Shown here piece by piece: positions 17,717-26,889 of a DNA stretch of 64,000 nucleotides. Made by a program: the position numbers and the translations under genes. The notes under the pieces were generated by a model. That model worked only from the letters and a program-made list of their open reading frames with translations. It did not search any database and was not told the origin of the DNA. The stretch is from Muribaculaceae bacterium (GTDB lineage Bacteria > Bacteroidota > Bacteroidia > Bacteroidales > Muribaculaceae). The stretch covers positions 62,001-126,000 of the forward strand of contig JAGATX010000029.1 in NCBI GenBank assembly GCA_017621055.1, given 5' to 3'. The stretch's first letter is position 1, and each line of letters begins with the position of its first letter.

Positions 17717-18156
17717 ATCGGGTTGTTGCTCATTTTATCGAACAATGCCAGGGCTTTGTCTTCGGCGGCTTCCATAATCTCGCGCTCACCGGGGCCTTTG
17801 TCGTTGATGCCGCACAGATGGAGCACGCCGTGGATAATCACCCTGAGGAGCTCGCGGCGATTGTCGGCACCGAGACCTTCGGCGTTGGTGGCCACTGTGT
17901 CGAGGCTTATGTACATGTCGCCGCGCAGCAGCGAGCCGGTGCAGCTGTCGAACGTTATTATGTCGGTGTAGTAATCGTGGCCGAGGTATTGGCGGTTGAC
18001 CTCAAGAATTTTTTCATCGTCGCAGAAAATATAGTTGAGGGTATGGGCTATCCGGTTGTAGGAAGCCGCAACTTGGGCTATCCATTGCCTAAGAAGCTCA
18101 TAATCAAGCGACGGCAGCTCTGCGCCGTCCGAAAGCCATTGTATTTCAGCTGTCAT
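17713..18156 (-). CDS. ybeY: Endoribonuclease YbeY (rRNA maturation factor)
   Basis: 147-aa metalloprotein involved in rRNA maturation and quality control. The start at 18156 (MTAEIQW) is chosen over an upstream ATG at 18357 because the length then fits the family and a promoter sits at 18181-18211. The zinc motif is H109-G-x-x-H113-L-C-G (HGVLHLCG). The third His of the classical HGxLHLxGYDH is not there: the sequence continues INDKGPGE, as in many Bacteroidota homologues as I recall them. Overlaps mnmG by 4 nt. Confidence 0.9.
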   Translation of the reverse strand: MTAEIQWLSDGAELPSLDYELLRQWIAQVAASYNRIAHTLNYIFCDDEKILEVNRQYLGHDYYTDIITFDSCTGSLLRGDMYISLDTVATNAEGLGADNRRELLRVIIHGVLHLCGINDKGPGEREIMEAAEDKALALFDKMSNNPI

Positions 18157-18180
18157 GTTCGCTAAAGCCGTTTTAAAGCG

Positions 18181-18211
18181 CAAAGTTAGTAAAATAATTC
18201 GGAATTCGCAA
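18181..18211 (-). promoter_or_regulatory. Promoter of the ybeY-mnmG-apt operon
   Basis: On the minus strand: TTG (18211-18209), 20-bp spacer, TAACTTTG (18188-18181). The ATG of ybeY is 25 nt further on. Confidence 0.65.
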
Positions 18212-18213
18212 CG

Positions 18214-18239
18214 CAAAAAAACGCCGGCTGACGCCGGCG
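18214..18239 (-). terminator. Terminator of the ftsE-amidase transcript
   Basis: On the minus strand, stem CGCCGGC (18239-18233) / GCCGGCG (18228-18222) with a 4-nt loop, then seven T (18220-18214). Confidence 0.8.
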
Positions 18240-18292
18240 AATATCGATTGTGGCAAATAGATTGATTGTACCTGGTAAAAGGCTGTGCAGTA

Positions 18293-19174
18293 TCAGCGTG
18301 CGAGGCGGAACACGCGGATGCCCAGCCAGTACCGGTTTTTGCGCAGGAAATCCACAAGCGGACGGCTTTCTACCACCACCTTGCCCTGCGATGACGAGGC
18401 ATGCATCACATGCGGCACCGCCGTGGGGCTTTCTTTGACGATTATGCCCATGTGGGTAACGTCGAGGTTGTTTAAATTCGATACGAAAGCCACCACGTCG
18501 CCGTTGCGGAGGGCGTCGGTCATGGCGCGACTGCCGAGATCGGATGTTTTGAGATAGGGGAAGCGGTGGCTGCGGTATCCCTCCTCGATGGAGCGTATGC
18601 GTGCCAGCGTCGCCGAGTCGGACAGGGCAGGGTAGCGGTCGGCATTGGCACTCATGAAGTCGATTGTGCGCACAATGTAGTTCACCTTGGGGAAGAGGCG
18701 CGTGGCGTCGGTGAGGTTGCCGCGGTGAATGTTGTCGACGGCCCAGTCGGCAATGTAATGCAGCCGCGAGGCATAGCCGTCGACCGTTCCGCCGCGATAA
18801 CGCAGGCGCTGGAGATTATAGATGAAATCGCGCCACGACGTGCGGTTTTCGCCGACGGTATAAGCCAGGGCGAGAGCCGTTTCCACGAATGTGGTGCAGT
18901 CTATGCTGTCGAGGCGGACCGTCAGTATTTCCGTGTCGCCCTCGAGGGTGTGTGCACCGTAGGGCGTGCCCGCGAACTTGTTGCCGAAGAACGCCACATA
19001 TTCCTCGGGCGAGGTCAGGTGTGCGGCGGCGCCTTCAACGAGCATATTGGTAATGGCGGTGGTGTCGGCGCTCTCGTTGCCGAAGCGCACAGCAGTCTGC
19101 GCCGTCGCGGCAGCGGGAACAACAACAATCGGGATGACCGTCAGGAGGCGGCGTATGGTCTGCATCAGTTTCAT
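18293..19174 (-). CDS. Secreted DUF1460 / NlpC-P60-like N-acetylmuramoyl-L-alanine amidase
   Basis: 293-aa protein with a signal peptide (about 1-25). Papain-like catalytic residues fit the DUF1460 amidase family: nucleophile C93 in DSIDCTTF, a His in the D-V-T-H241 block, and H258 in the HASSS segment. A role in cutting cell-wall muropeptides in the periplasm or outside the cell is inferred from the family. It follows ftsE; a 26-bp tandem duplication spans the junction and duplicates the sequence around its start codon. Confidence 0.82.
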   Translation of the reverse strand: MKLMQTIRRLLTVIPIVVVPAAATAQTAVRFGNESADTTAITNMLVEGAAAHLTSPEEYVAFFGNKFAGTPYGAHTLEGDTEILTVRLDSIDCTTFVETALALAYTVGENRTSWRDFIYNLQRLRYRGGTVDGYASRLHYIADWAVDNIHRGNLTDATRLFPKVNYIVRTIDFMSANADRYPALSDSATLARIRSIEEGYRSHRFPYLKTSDLGSRAMTDALRNGDVVAFVSNLNNLDVTHMGIIVKESPTAVPHVMHASSSQGKVVVESRPLVDFLRKNRYWLGIRVFRLAR

Positions 19175-19210
19175 TTGCTGTCGAGGTCTATCAGTTTCAT
19201 TTGCTGTCGA
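19164..19210. repeat. Tandem duplication at the ftsE/amidase junction
   Basis: Two identical 21-bp copies (19164-19184 and 19190-19210) separated by 5 bp (ggtct). Each copy spans an 'ATGAAACTGAT' start context on the minus strand. One copy supplies the ftsE stop codon, the other the start of the amidase. Confidence 0.85.
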
Positions 19211-19865
19211 TTAGTTTTTTGCGTTCACAACGGAGCACCCTGCCGGGGAAGAGCGACGGGAAGGCCATGTTGTGAGTGGCGACGATTATTGCCACGCCGT
19301 CGGTGCGCGAAATCTCGTAGAGACGTGCCATAACCTGCTCGCCGGTTTCGGGGTCGAGGTTTCCGGTAGGCTCGTCGGCGATGATAAGGCGCGGATGGTT
19401 GAGCAAGGCTCGCGCTATCACCACGCGCTGCTGCTGGCCGCCCGAGAGCTCGTGAGGCATTTTGTAAGCCTGCGTGGCCATGCCCACCTGGCGGAGCACC
19501 TCGTCGATGCGTTTTGCGCGTTCGGCAGCGTCGTGCCAGCCGGTGGCGCCGAGGACGAAGTCGAGATTGTCGAACACCGTCCGGTCCGTCAGAAGCTGGA
19601 AGTCCTGGAAGACAATACCGATCCGACGGCGAAGAAAGGGCACATCGCGGCGCCGCAGCCCCACAAGGTCGGTATCGAACACGGTTGCCTCCCCGGCGGA
19701 TACCGGCACCTCGGCGTAGAGGGTTTTCAAGAGTGATGTCTTGCCGCTGCCCACGCGCCCCATGAGATAGACAAACTCGCCGGGTTCTACGGTGAAAGAG
19801 ACATCGCGCAGCGCAACGTGCTCGTTGCGCTTGATTTCGGCATTTTTATATTCAATCAGGGGCAT
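19197..19865 (-). CDS. ftsE: Cell-division-type ABC ATPase FtsE
   Basis: 222-aa ABC ATPase. Walker A G36-RVGSGKTS, signature LSGGQQQR at 140-147, Walker B LIIADE at 160-165 and an ATHN H-loop are intact. The [18 protein letters not shown] form is typical of Bacteroidota FtsE, which partners FtsX to control peptidoglycan hydrolases during division. No ftsX is adjacent, but a secreted wall hydrolase-like gene follows directly. It is divergent from the C10 peptidase gene. Confidence 0.85.
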   Translation of the reverse strand: MPLIEYKNAEIKRNEHVALRDVSFTVEPGEFVYLMGRVGSGKTSLLKTLYAEVPVSAGEATVFDTDLVGLRRRDVPFLRRRIGIVFQDFQLLTDRTVFDNLDFVLGATGWHDAAERAKRIDEVLRQVGMATQAYKMPHELSGGQQQRVVIARALLNHPRLIIADEPTGNLDPETGEQVMARLYEISRTDGVAIIVATHNMAFPSLFPGRVLRCERKKLIDSK

Positions 19866-19892
19866 GTTGCGGTTTTTTTTATATTGCTACCG

Positions 19893-19921
19893 CAAAGTTA
19901 GCGATTTTTTGTTTAACTTTG
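19893..19921. promoter_or_regulatory. Back-to-back -7 boxes between ftsE and the C10 peptidase
   Basis: TAACTTTG on the plus strand (19914-19921) faces an identical TAACTTTG on the minus strand (19900-19893). The two are 13 bp apart and together form a perfect inverted repeat CAAAGTTA-N13-TAACTTTG. They would serve the peptidase (ATG 19957) and ftsE (ATG 19865). No clear -33 TTG exists for either, so an activator or mutual exclusion is possible. Confidence 0.55.
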
Positions 19922-19956
19922 TAAACTATATATAACGAATATCTGTTTACCCAAAT

Positions 19957-22383
19957 ATGAAAAAGCAAATATTCATCGCATTTGCTCTGCTGGCCCTCGC
20001 GCCGCAGACACTGACGGCACGCCAGTTGAGTGTTGCCGAGGCTCTCGACGCCGCCGGCGTCGCTGCCGGACCGGCCCGCGTTGCCGGCGCCGCTCCCGTG
20101 GCCGCTTACACAGCCACTGTCGGAAATCTCAATACCGTATATGCCGTGAACACCGCCACGGGCTTTATGCTTCTTGCCGCCGACGATGTATGTACTGTCC
20201 CTGTGCTCGGCATAGGTGAAAACGGAGCTTTCGACGCAGGAAACATTCCCGCCGGCCTCGCCGACATGATTGCCGAGTACAGCGCGCAGATAGCTGCCGC
20301 CGCCACCACGGGCGGCACCGTGCTGTCGGCACCCGCCGACCCTTCGCTTGCCGATGTGGCGCCCATCACGCGCACGCGCTGGAATCAGGATGCCCCCTAC
20401 AATGACCTTGCTCCGCGCATCGACGGCAAGGCAACATATACGGGCTGCGTGGCCACTGCCGTGGCCCAGGTGATGAAGACCTACAACTACCCCGCGCAGG
20501 GTGTAGGCTCGCGCTCGTACAACTGGCAGGACCGCACTCTCAGCTTCGATTTCGGCGCCACAACCTTTGAGTGGGACAAGATGCTCGACACCTACCGCAA
20601 CAACCCCGCCGCCACTGCCGAGAACAACTCCGCCGTGGCAACGCTGATGTACGGTGTGGGCATAAGCTCGCTCATGAACTTCGGTACCGGCGGCAGCGGC
20701 GCAACCGGCATGAATGCCGCAATAGGGCTGATAAGATATCTCAACTACAATAAGTCGGCGCAGTATCTCTCTCGCGACTTCTACGGGCTGCCGCAGTGGT
20801 GCCGTATGCTCCACGCCGAGCTCAGCCAGGGATACCCGCTGTACTACGACGGCGCCAACAGCAGCGTGGGCCATGCTTTCGTCATCGACGGCTACCGCAG
20901 TTCCGACGGTCTCTTCCACGTGAACTGGGGCTGGGGCGGAGTGAGCGACGGCTACTATGCCATCACCACCCTCGACCCCGACAATCAGGGCATCGGCGGA
21001 AGCACCGAAGGATATTCCATGGGACAGAGCGCCATTTTCGGCCTTCGTGCCACCCCCGGTGGAGAAGTTGCCCCTGTGGTGTACTCGCCCGGCGAATTTA
21101 TAGAAACCGGTACGTTCACCACCTCTTCGGAAATAGGTCTGTTCAGCCAAGGGGTGTATTCATATTCCACAAGCACCATCATCGCCAATATCGGCGTTAA
21201 ACTTCAGCCTGCAGCCGGCGAAACTCACTATATACTCTTCGGCGAGGCCCAGCTCGACACCTATTATGGCTACGGGGGTGCCTCTTTCAGTGTCAATGGC
21301 ATGGCCGACGGCGTGTATACCGCAACTCCGGTGTTCCTCTGCAGCGACCGTGAATATGAAATCGGCGTGCCGGTAGGCACACCCCAAAAGGCAACAGTGA
21401 CCATCGCCTCGGGTCAGGTATCCGTAACCACCGAAACGGCTCAGCCCGTGCTGACGATCTCCGGCGAGCAGGTGCTCTCGCCCCTCTACCGCAGCAAGCC
21501 CGCTGTTATCGACGCCGTGATCAGCAACAGCGGTGCAGAGTACTACGGCAACATCAGCGCCCGCATAGTGTCGGGTTCCACGGAAACCAAGTTCGCCGAC
21601 GTGCTTGTGGATATTCTCGACGGCGAGAGCCAGGCTGTGAGCTTCATAGGCCGTCTGCCTTTCGGTGTGCGCAAGGGTGAGGCTACAATCAGTTTCTACG
21701 ACGAGAGCGGCAACCGCATAGGCGAACCTCTCACCGTGGAAATCCTCGGCACGGCGCCCTCCGGCGACGCCAAGGCCTTTGTCTATGACGTGAGGTTCGA
21801 CGGCAACCTCGGCGGCAGCGGCACCGAGGCCGACCCGTATGTGGTGAATCCCGACAAATTCAAGGTCAGCGCCACCCTCGAAGGGTCGGCAGGATACTTC
21901 GGCGACGCTGTGAACATGTATGTGGTCAACAGCAATTACGACGTGGCGGCCAACCTGCGCGCGCCTCTGCGCCCTGTGACCGAGGGTCTGACGGCCAACC
22001 TCACCTTCGAGGCCTTCCTGGGCGCGAGTCTGCAGAAAGACGTGCTCTATAACCTTTATTTCGCCAATGACAACCTCGAGAGCCACTGGGTTGACGATAC
22101 ATATTTTGTCATTGCCGGCAGCGCCGGTATCGACGCCGCAACTGTAGGCGCCACGACGACAATTTATCCCAATCCGGTAGAGGATGCGTGCACCCTGACG
22201 GCCCCCGTCGCCATCGAGCGTGCGGACGTATTCGGACTTGACGGCACTCTCGTGCTGACGGCCACCGGCAACGGCGAAACTGCCATGACACTCGATGCCG
22301 TCACCCTCGGCAGCGGCCTCTATATGGTACGCCTTACCCTCGCCGACGGCTCCGTTCCGACGGTACGCATGCTCAAACGATGA
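19957..22383 (+). CDS. Secreted C10-family (streptopain-like) cysteine peptidase with C-terminal sorting domain
   Basis: 808-aa exported protein: signal peptide (about 1-21), SpeB-type prodomain (about 22-135), C10 peptidase domain with nucleophile C164 (YTGCVATAVAQVMKTYNYP) and H306 (VGHAFVIDGY), the family's HVNWGWGG.SDGYY block at 321-334, then ~380 residues of beta-rich repeats. The last ~75 residues (TIYPNPVEDACTL ... GLYMVRL) match the type IX secretion sorting domain, so surface attachment or release is expected. It should be a protease with a role outside the cell. First gene of a tight plus-strand run. Confidence 0.88.
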   Translation: MKKQIFIAFALLALAPQTLTARQLSVAEALDAAGVAAGPARVAGAAPVAAYTATVGNLNTVYAVNTATGFMLLAADDVCTVPVLGIGENGAFDAGNIPAGLADMIAEYSAQIAAAATTGGTVLSAPADPSLADVAPITRTRWNQDAPYNDLAPRIDGKATYTGCVATAVAQVMKTYNYPAQGVGSRSYNWQDRTLSFDFGATTFEWDKMLDTYRNNPAATAENNSAVATLMYGVGISSLMNFGTGGSGATGMNAAIGLIRYLNYNKSAQYLSRDFYGLPQWCRMLHAELSQGYPLYYDGANSSVGHAFVIDGYRSSDGLFHVNWGWGGVSDGYYAITTLDPDNQGIGGSTEGYSMGQSAIFGLRATPGGEVAPVVYSPGEFIETGTFTTSSEIGLFSQGVYSYSTSTIIANIGVKLQPAAGETHYILFGEAQLDTYYGYGGASFSVNGMADGVYTATPVFLCSDREYEIGVPVGTPQKATVTIASGQVSVTTETAQPVLTISGEQVLSPLYRSKPAVIDAVISNSGAEYYGNISARIVSGSTETKFADVLVDILDGESQAVSFIGRLPFGVRKGEATISFYDESGNRIGEPLTVEILGTAPSGDAKAFVYDVRFDGNLGGSGTEADPYVVNPDKFKVSATLEGSAGYFGDAVNMYVVNSNYDVAANLRAPLRPVTEGLTANLTFEAFLGASLQKDVLYNLYFANDNLESHWVDDTYFVIAGSAGIDAATVGATTTIYPNPVEDACTLTAPVAIERADVFGLDGTLVLTATGNGETAMTLDAVTLGSGLYMVRLTLADGSVPTVRMLKR

Positions 22384-22907
22384 AAACCGGCCTGCTGACA
22401 GCCGTTGCCGCGTCGGCGCTGCTGATGTCATGCGCGCCGGCTCGACAACCTGCCTCGCCGGCGCCGGCGGCTGTCGCCGTGCCGGCGCGGGCACCGGCAG
22501 CCCCCGTGCTCGGCGGCACGCCCGCCGATCTGCCGCCGGTGACCGTCTACCGCATGAGCAGCGACTACAGCCACAATGTGGCGGTCACCGTGGATGCCGA
22601 CGGCAACATCACCTCCTATCCGGCACCCTCCGATCTGTCGGAGGCGGCGTTGCCTGTGGCCGTGGGCCACGGGCTGTGGCTTGACCGCCGCGGCGTGGGT
22701 CTCCGCTCGGTGTTCACCCGATATACCTATGCCGAATATATGGCGCTCCCCGAGGCGCCGACGCCTCAGCAGTTGCGCCGTGCCATCATACCCGGAGCCC
22801 GTGTCACCGCCGTCTATGCCCTGCCGCCCGATGTGGCGCCCGACAGTGCCACCGTGGCTGAATATATCGCCGGCCATCCCGGACGCTTCGCACAAGTAAA
22901 CCAATAG
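22380..22907 (+). CDS. Small conserved lipoprotein
   Basis: 175-aa protein with a lipoprotein signal (LLMSC, C18) and an Ala/Pro-rich linker to about residue 50. The body (YRMSSDYSHNVAVTVDADGNITSYPAPSD, quoted in part only by position 57-85) and WLDRRGVG with YTYAEY resemble a conserved Bacteroidales lipoprotein family of unknown role. Its start overlaps the peptidase stop by 4 nt, and the next gene starts 2 nt after it. It could be an envelope-anchored partner or inhibitor of the peptidase, but this is only a neighbour-based guess. Confidence 0.7.
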   Translation: MKTGLLTAVAASALLMSCAPARQPASPAPAAVAVPARAPAAPVLGGTPADLPPVTVYRMSSDYSHNVAVTVDADGNITSYPAPSDLSEAALPVAVGHGLWLDRRGVGLRSVFTRYTYAEYMALPEAPTPQQLRRAIIPGARVTAVYALPPDVAPDSATVAEYIAGHPGRFAQVNQ

Positions 22908-22909
22908 CC

Positions 22910-23977
22910 ATGCCGAACACAAACCGACTCGCCCTCTTCGATGTAGTGAAGGGTATCGCTATCTTCATGGTGGTCATGGGCCACGTACTCACCATGTGCG
23001 TGCGCCAGATCGACAGCGCCGCCGCCTTCAAGCTTCTTGGCGAGGTGCACATGCCGCTGTTCTTCTTCGTCAGCGGCTTTTTCACCGGTCGCCGCGACGA
23101 CCATGGCAATCTGCGGCTACCGCCTTACGGGCGCCGCGCCCTCCAGTTGCTAATCCCGATGGTCGCCGTCAGCACGCTATGGATTTTCTGGTTCCCGGTC
23201 AGCGGATTGCAAAGCCCGCTGGTTTCCACCTTCGCCGGCCTATGGACTGACCCCTGGAAGAATGGCTATTGGTTCACCCCCGTTCTGTTTGTGATAATGG
23301 TGATATATGGCGGCGTCACACCCCTGTTGAGCCGCTGGCGCGGCGCCGCCGGCCAGTGCGCTGCCATCGTTGTGGCTGCCACGGCGCTGTACGTCGGCGC
23401 CGATTATGTGCCCGATTTCTATAAAGGAGTATTCTCAACCGACCTTATCGCCCGCTTCTTCCCCGTCTTCGCCCTCGGCGCCGTTGCGGGGCTGCATAAA
23501 GATACCTTCATGTCATTTTGCCGGCGCCCGTGGGTGCTGGCGGCAACAATCATCGGCTCCGCCGTGCTGCTGGCGTATGTCTGCTGGTACTGGCGCTACC
23601 CGTTCATGCCCATGTGGGCGCTGGAGCCTTCGCGCAGTCTCATGCATGTGTGTCTGGCCACGGCGGCAACCGGCGTTCTCGCTCCCTGGTGTGCCGGCGG
23701 TGGCAAGGCCGTTGCGCTCTGGAGCTTTGTAGGCCGCAAAAGTCTGGCCGTCTATCTTCTTCATTATTTCTTCCTCTTTCCACTTGGCGCCATCCGCCCG
23801 TGGCTCGAGGCCGTGGATCTTGCGTTCGTTCCGTTGGTCACTGTCGCCGCTCTCGTAGCCGTGCCTGTGGTGGCCGTGACCCTTGGCGTCGCATATATCG
23901 TCAGTTCGTCGGCTCCGCTGGCCTTCCTGCTGACAGGAGAACCCTTGAAAAACTCTGTCAAAAACGCAAAATCCTGA
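22910..23977 (+). CDS. Acyltransferase 3 family membrane protein
   Basis: 355-aa integral membrane protein with about ten hydrophobic segments. The N-terminal pattern ALFDVVKGIAIFMVVMGHVL with H25 is the acyltransferase-3 signature, followed by HMPLFFFVSGFF. Relatives acetylate or succinylate exported glycans. The location between a lipoprotein gene and GDP-fucose genes fits modification of a surface glycan. Separated by 2 nt from both neighbours. Confidence 0.85.
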   Translation: MPNTNRLALFDVVKGIAIFMVVMGHVLTMCVRQIDSAAAFKLLGEVHMPLFFFVSGFFTGRRDDHGNLRLPPYGRRALQLLIPMVAVSTLWIFWFPVSGLQSPLVSTFAGLWTDPWKNGYWFTPVLFVIMVIYGGVTPLLSRWRGAAGQCAAIVVAATALYVGADYVPDFYKGVFSTDLIARFFPVFALGAVAGLHKDTFMSFCRRPWVLAATIIGSAVLLAYVCWYWRYPFMPMWALEPSRSLMHVCLATAATGVLAPWCAGGGKAVALWSFVGRKSLAVYLLHYFFLFPLGAIRPWLEAVDLAFVPLVTVAALVAVPVVAVTLGVAYIVSSSAPLAFLLTGEPLKNSVKNAKS

Positions 23978-23979
23978 TT

Positions 23980-24645
23980 ATGTGTGCGCTGATGGTGTTT
24001 GATCTCGACGATACGCTCTATAAGGAACGCGACTACGTTCGTTCGGGTCGCCGCGCCGTGGCCAATGCCATAGGCAGCGAGCTGGGACTCGACGCCGACG
24101 GCCTCATGGCGCTGATGGAGGCGGCTCCGGATGCTTTCGATGCCGTATCGGCCGCCATCGCCGGTCTTGCCGGCGCCGACGCCTGGCCCGTGAGTCGTAT
24201 GGTCGATACTTATCGCGCCCACACACCGGAGATAAGTCTCGACGCCGACACCCGCCTCGTTCTGGAGGCTCTGCGTCGCCGCCACACCCTCGCCATCGTC
24301 ACCGACGGCAACAGCGTGCGGCAGCATGCCAAAATCAAGGTGCTCGGTCTCTACGAATTTTTTTCACCGGAGAATATCTATGTCAGCGACGACGCCGGCT
24401 CCGACAAGAACACACCCGTGCCGTTCCTTGCCATGGAACGCCGCCACAGCAGCATGCGCCGCTATTATGTGGGCGACAACCTCGCCAAAGATTTCCACTG
24501 GCCGGGACTGCGCGGCTGGACAACCGTGATGCTTATCGACAGCCACGGCACCAACATACGGCCTCAGTATCCTGCGGAGGCACCTCCGGCTTTCCGGCCC
24601 GGCATAGCTATCTCATCGCTCAAAAATCTCTTAACATTGCCTTAA
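23980..24645 (+). CDS. HAD-superfamily hydrolase
   Basis: 221-aa cytosolic phosphatase-like protein. Motif I is D8-L-D10-D-T (VFDLDDTLY); motif II is the TDG block (AIVTDGN); motif III K and the [10 protein letters not shown] motif IV follow. The cap and spacing resemble pyrimidine nucleotidases or phosphoglycolate phosphatases; the substrate is unknown. The start at 23980 comes 2 nt after the acyltransferase stop. A longer frame reading through from 23518 is out of frame with the acyltransferase and is rejected. Confidence 0.82.
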   Translation: MCALMVFDLDDTLYKERDYVRSGRRAVANAIGSELGLDADGLMALMEAAPDAFDAVSAAIAGLAGADAWPVSRMVDTYRAHTPEISLDADTRLVLEALRRRHTLAIVTDGNSVRQHAKIKVLGLYEFFSPENIYVSDDAGSDKNTPVPFLAMERRHSSMRRYYVGDNLAKDFHWPGLRGWTTVMLIDSHGTNIRPQYPAEAPPAFRPGIAISSLKNLLTLP

Positions 24646-24656
24646 TACATAACCAC

Positions 24657-25715
24657 ATGCCAACAGCACTTATAACAGGCATCACAGGCCAGGACGGCTC
24701 CTATCTCGCCGAATTTCTTCTTGAAAAGGGCTACGAAGTGCACGGAATACTGCGCCGCAGCTCCTCGTTCAATACCGGTCGCATCGAGCACCTTTATCTC
24801 GACGACTGGGTGCGCGACATGCACCTTCGCCGCGCACTCCAGCTGCATTATGCCGATATGAGCGACAGCTCGTCGCTGATACGCGTCATCGGCCTGTGCC
24901 GACCCGACGAAATCTATAATCTGGCGGCTCAGAGCCATGTGAAAGTATCGTTCGAGGTGCCCGAATACACCGCCGACGTCGACGCCCTCGGCATCCTGCG
25001 CCTCCTCGAGGCCGTGCGTGCCCTCGGCATGGAGAAAACCACGCGCATCTATCAGGCGAGCACCTCCGAACTCTTCGGAAAGGTGGAGGAGGTGCCGCAG
25101 CGCGAGACCACGCCCTTCCATCCGATGTCGCCATATGCCGTGGCAAAGCTCTATGCCTTCTGGATAATGAAAAATTACCGCGAGAGCTACGGCATGTATA
25201 CCGCCAACGGCATACTCTTCAACCACGAGAGCGAACGGCGCGGCGAGAACTTCGTGACCCGCAAAATCACCCTTGCGGCCGCGCGCATAGCCGCCGGCCT
25301 CCAGGATAAACTCTATCTGGGCAACCTCGAGGCGCGGCGCGACTGGGGCTATGCTCCGGACTATGTGGATTGCATGTGGCGCATACTCCAGCAACCCGAG
25401 CCGGGCGACTATGTGATAGCCACCGGAGAATACCACTCCGTCCGCGAATTCGCCACCAGGGCCTTTGCCCGTGTGGGCATAAATCTGACGTGGAGCGGGA
25501 AAGGCATCGACGAAAAAGGTATCGACAACGCTACCGGCCGCGTGCTCGTGGAAGTTGAACCGCGCTTTTTCCGTCCCGCCGAGGTCGACGAGCTGTTGGG
25601 CGATCCCTCCAAGGCCCGCGACGTACTGGGCTGGAACCCCCGCGCCACGTCGTTCGATGAGCTTGTGAACCGCATGGTCGACGCCGATGTCAAATTAGTG
25701 GAGAAAGAGAAATGA
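24657..25715 (+). CDS. gmd: GDP-mannose 4,6-dehydratase
   Basis: 352-aa enzyme converting GDP-mannose to GDP-4-keto-6-deoxymannose. Nucleotide-binding motif G8-I-T-G11-Q-D-G14, [14 protein letters not shown] substrate segment, catalytic T136/E138 and Y160-x3-K164 (YAVAK), and the [16 protein letters not shown] block are all present. First step of GDP-L-fucose synthesis; overlaps fcl by 4 nt. Confidence 0.96.
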   Translation: MPTALITGITGQDGSYLAEFLLEKGYEVHGILRRSSSFNTGRIEHLYLDDWVRDMHLRRALQLHYADMSDSSSLIRVIGLCRPDEIYNLAAQSHVKVSFEVPEYTADVDALGILRLLEAVRALGMEKTTRIYQASTSELFGKVEEVPQRETTPFHPMSPYAVAKLYAFWIMKNYRESYGMYTANGILFNHESERRGENFVTRKITLAAARIAAGLQDKLYLGNLEARRDWGYAPDYVDCMWRILQQPEPGDYVIATGEYHSVREFATRAFARVGINLTWSGKGIDEKGIDNATGRVLVEVEPRFFRPAEVDELLGDPSKARDVLGWNPRATSFDELVNRMVDADVKLVEKEK

Positions 25716-26797
25716 GCACGCTGACTACGGACTCGAAAATATATGTCGCCGGCCACCGCGGTCTGGTGGGCTCGGCGATCAAGGCAAATCTGGAGCGCCG
25801 CGGCTTCCGCAACGTCATAGGCCGCAGCCATGCCCAGCTGGATTTGCTGGACCCCGTGGCCACCGATGCATTTATCGCAGCCGAGCGTCCCGACGCCGTG
25901 GTTCTCGCCGCCGCGCACGTGGGCGGCATAATGGCAAATTCCACACATCCCGCCGATTTCATCTATCAGAACCTGCAGATACAGCAGAACGTCATAGGAT
26001 CGGCCTTCCGTCATGGCGTGCGCCGTCTGCTATTCCTGGGTTCCAGCTGCATATATCCCCGCATGGCGCCGCAACCCATCCCCGAGAACGCACTGCTGAC
26101 CTCCTCCCTCGAATATACCAACGAGGCATATGCCCTGGCCAAGATCGCCGGCCTCAAGCTGTGCGAGAGCCTCAATCTGCAGTATGGAACCGACTATGTG
26201 GCCGTGATGCCCACAAACCTCTACGGACCAAACGATAATTTCGACCTTACGGGCAGCCACGTGCTGCCGGCGATGATACGCAAATACGAGCTGGCGCGCC
26301 TGCTCGGCGAGGGAGATATGGAGGGCGTGCGCGCCGACCTGCGCCGTCGCCCCGACCGCGAAATCGACGCCGACACCGCCACCGATGCCGAAATCGAGGC
26401 CTTTTTACGTCGTCACGGAATATACCGCGACCGTCTGGAACTTTGGGGCACCGGTACGCCCCTGCGAGAGTTCCTGTGGAGCGAGGATATGGCCGACGCG
26501 TGCGTGCACATCCTCCTGAACGTGCCGTTCAGCCGGCTGCGCGAAATGGCCGGCGAGCCGGTGCGCAACACCCATGTCAATATAGGTACCGGCGTGGAAA
26601 CCACCATCGCCGCGCTGGCCGCAACGGTGGCCGATGCCGTGGGCTACCGCGGCGACACCGTTTGGGACGCCACCAAACCCGACGGCACCCCACGCAAGCT
26701 CTGCGACGTGAGCCGCCTGCACTCGCTGGGCTGGCACCATGCCGTGGAACTGCCCGAAGGCGTGCGCCGGCTCGTGGGCTGGTACCGCACGAACTGA
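25712..26797 (+). CDS. fcl: GDP-L-fucose synthase
   Basis: 361-aa epimerase/reductase (WcaG/Fcl) that turns GDP-4-keto-6-deoxymannose into GDP-L-fucose. Rossmann motif G14-H-R-G17-L-V-G20, catalytic S111-S-C and Y140-x3-K144 (YALAK), and the [12 protein letters not shown] block are intact. It carries an insert at about residues 190-235 ([19 protein letters not shown]) that many Bacteroidota homologues share, as I recall. Together with gmd it supplies GDP-fucose for surface glycans or protein fucosylation, the latter known from Bacteroides. Confidence 0.95.
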   Translation: MSTLTTDSKIYVAGHRGLVGSAIKANLERRGFRNVIGRSHAQLDLLDPVATDAFIAAERPDAVVLAAAHVGGIMANSTHPADFIYQNLQIQQNVIGSAFRHGVRRLLFLGSSCIYPRMAPQPIPENALLTSSLEYTNEAYALAKIAGLKLCESLNLQYGTDYVAVMPTNLYGPNDNFDLTGSHVLPAMIRKYELARLLGEGDMEGVRADLRRRPDREIDADTATDAEIEAFLRRHGIYRDRLELWGTGTPLREFLWSEDMADACVHILLNVPFSRLREMAGEPVRNTHVNIGTGVETTIAALAATVADAVGYRGDTVWDATKPDGTPRKLCDVSRLHSLGWHHAVELPEGVRRLVGWYRTN

Positions 26798-26855
26798 CCG
26801 GTGTACGGAAACGGACAATCAAGCACTGCCTAATTTGCTGATACTCAGCAGGAGC

Positions 26856-26885
26856 TTGACAAAATTTCTGTTCATGCTAATTTTG
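26856..26885 (+). promoter_or_regulatory. Promoter of the efflux operon, leaderless configuration
   Basis: TTG at 26856-26858, 19-bp spacer, TAATTTTG at 26878-26885. Only four bases (tggc) separate the -7 box from the ATG at 26890, so the transcription start should fall at or next to the start codon. Confidence 0.65.
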
Positions 26886-26889
26886 TGGC

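Noticed and set aside
20911..20927. CACGTG-core parS-like sequence inside the C10 peptidase gene
   Set aside because: Only about 12 of 16 bases match and it encodes the conserved FHVNWGWGG block, so coding constraint explains it.
23518..23979. Upstream extension of the HAD gene in frame
   Set aside because: It runs in a different frame within the acyltransferase gene; the HAD motif I sits just after the 23980 ATG.
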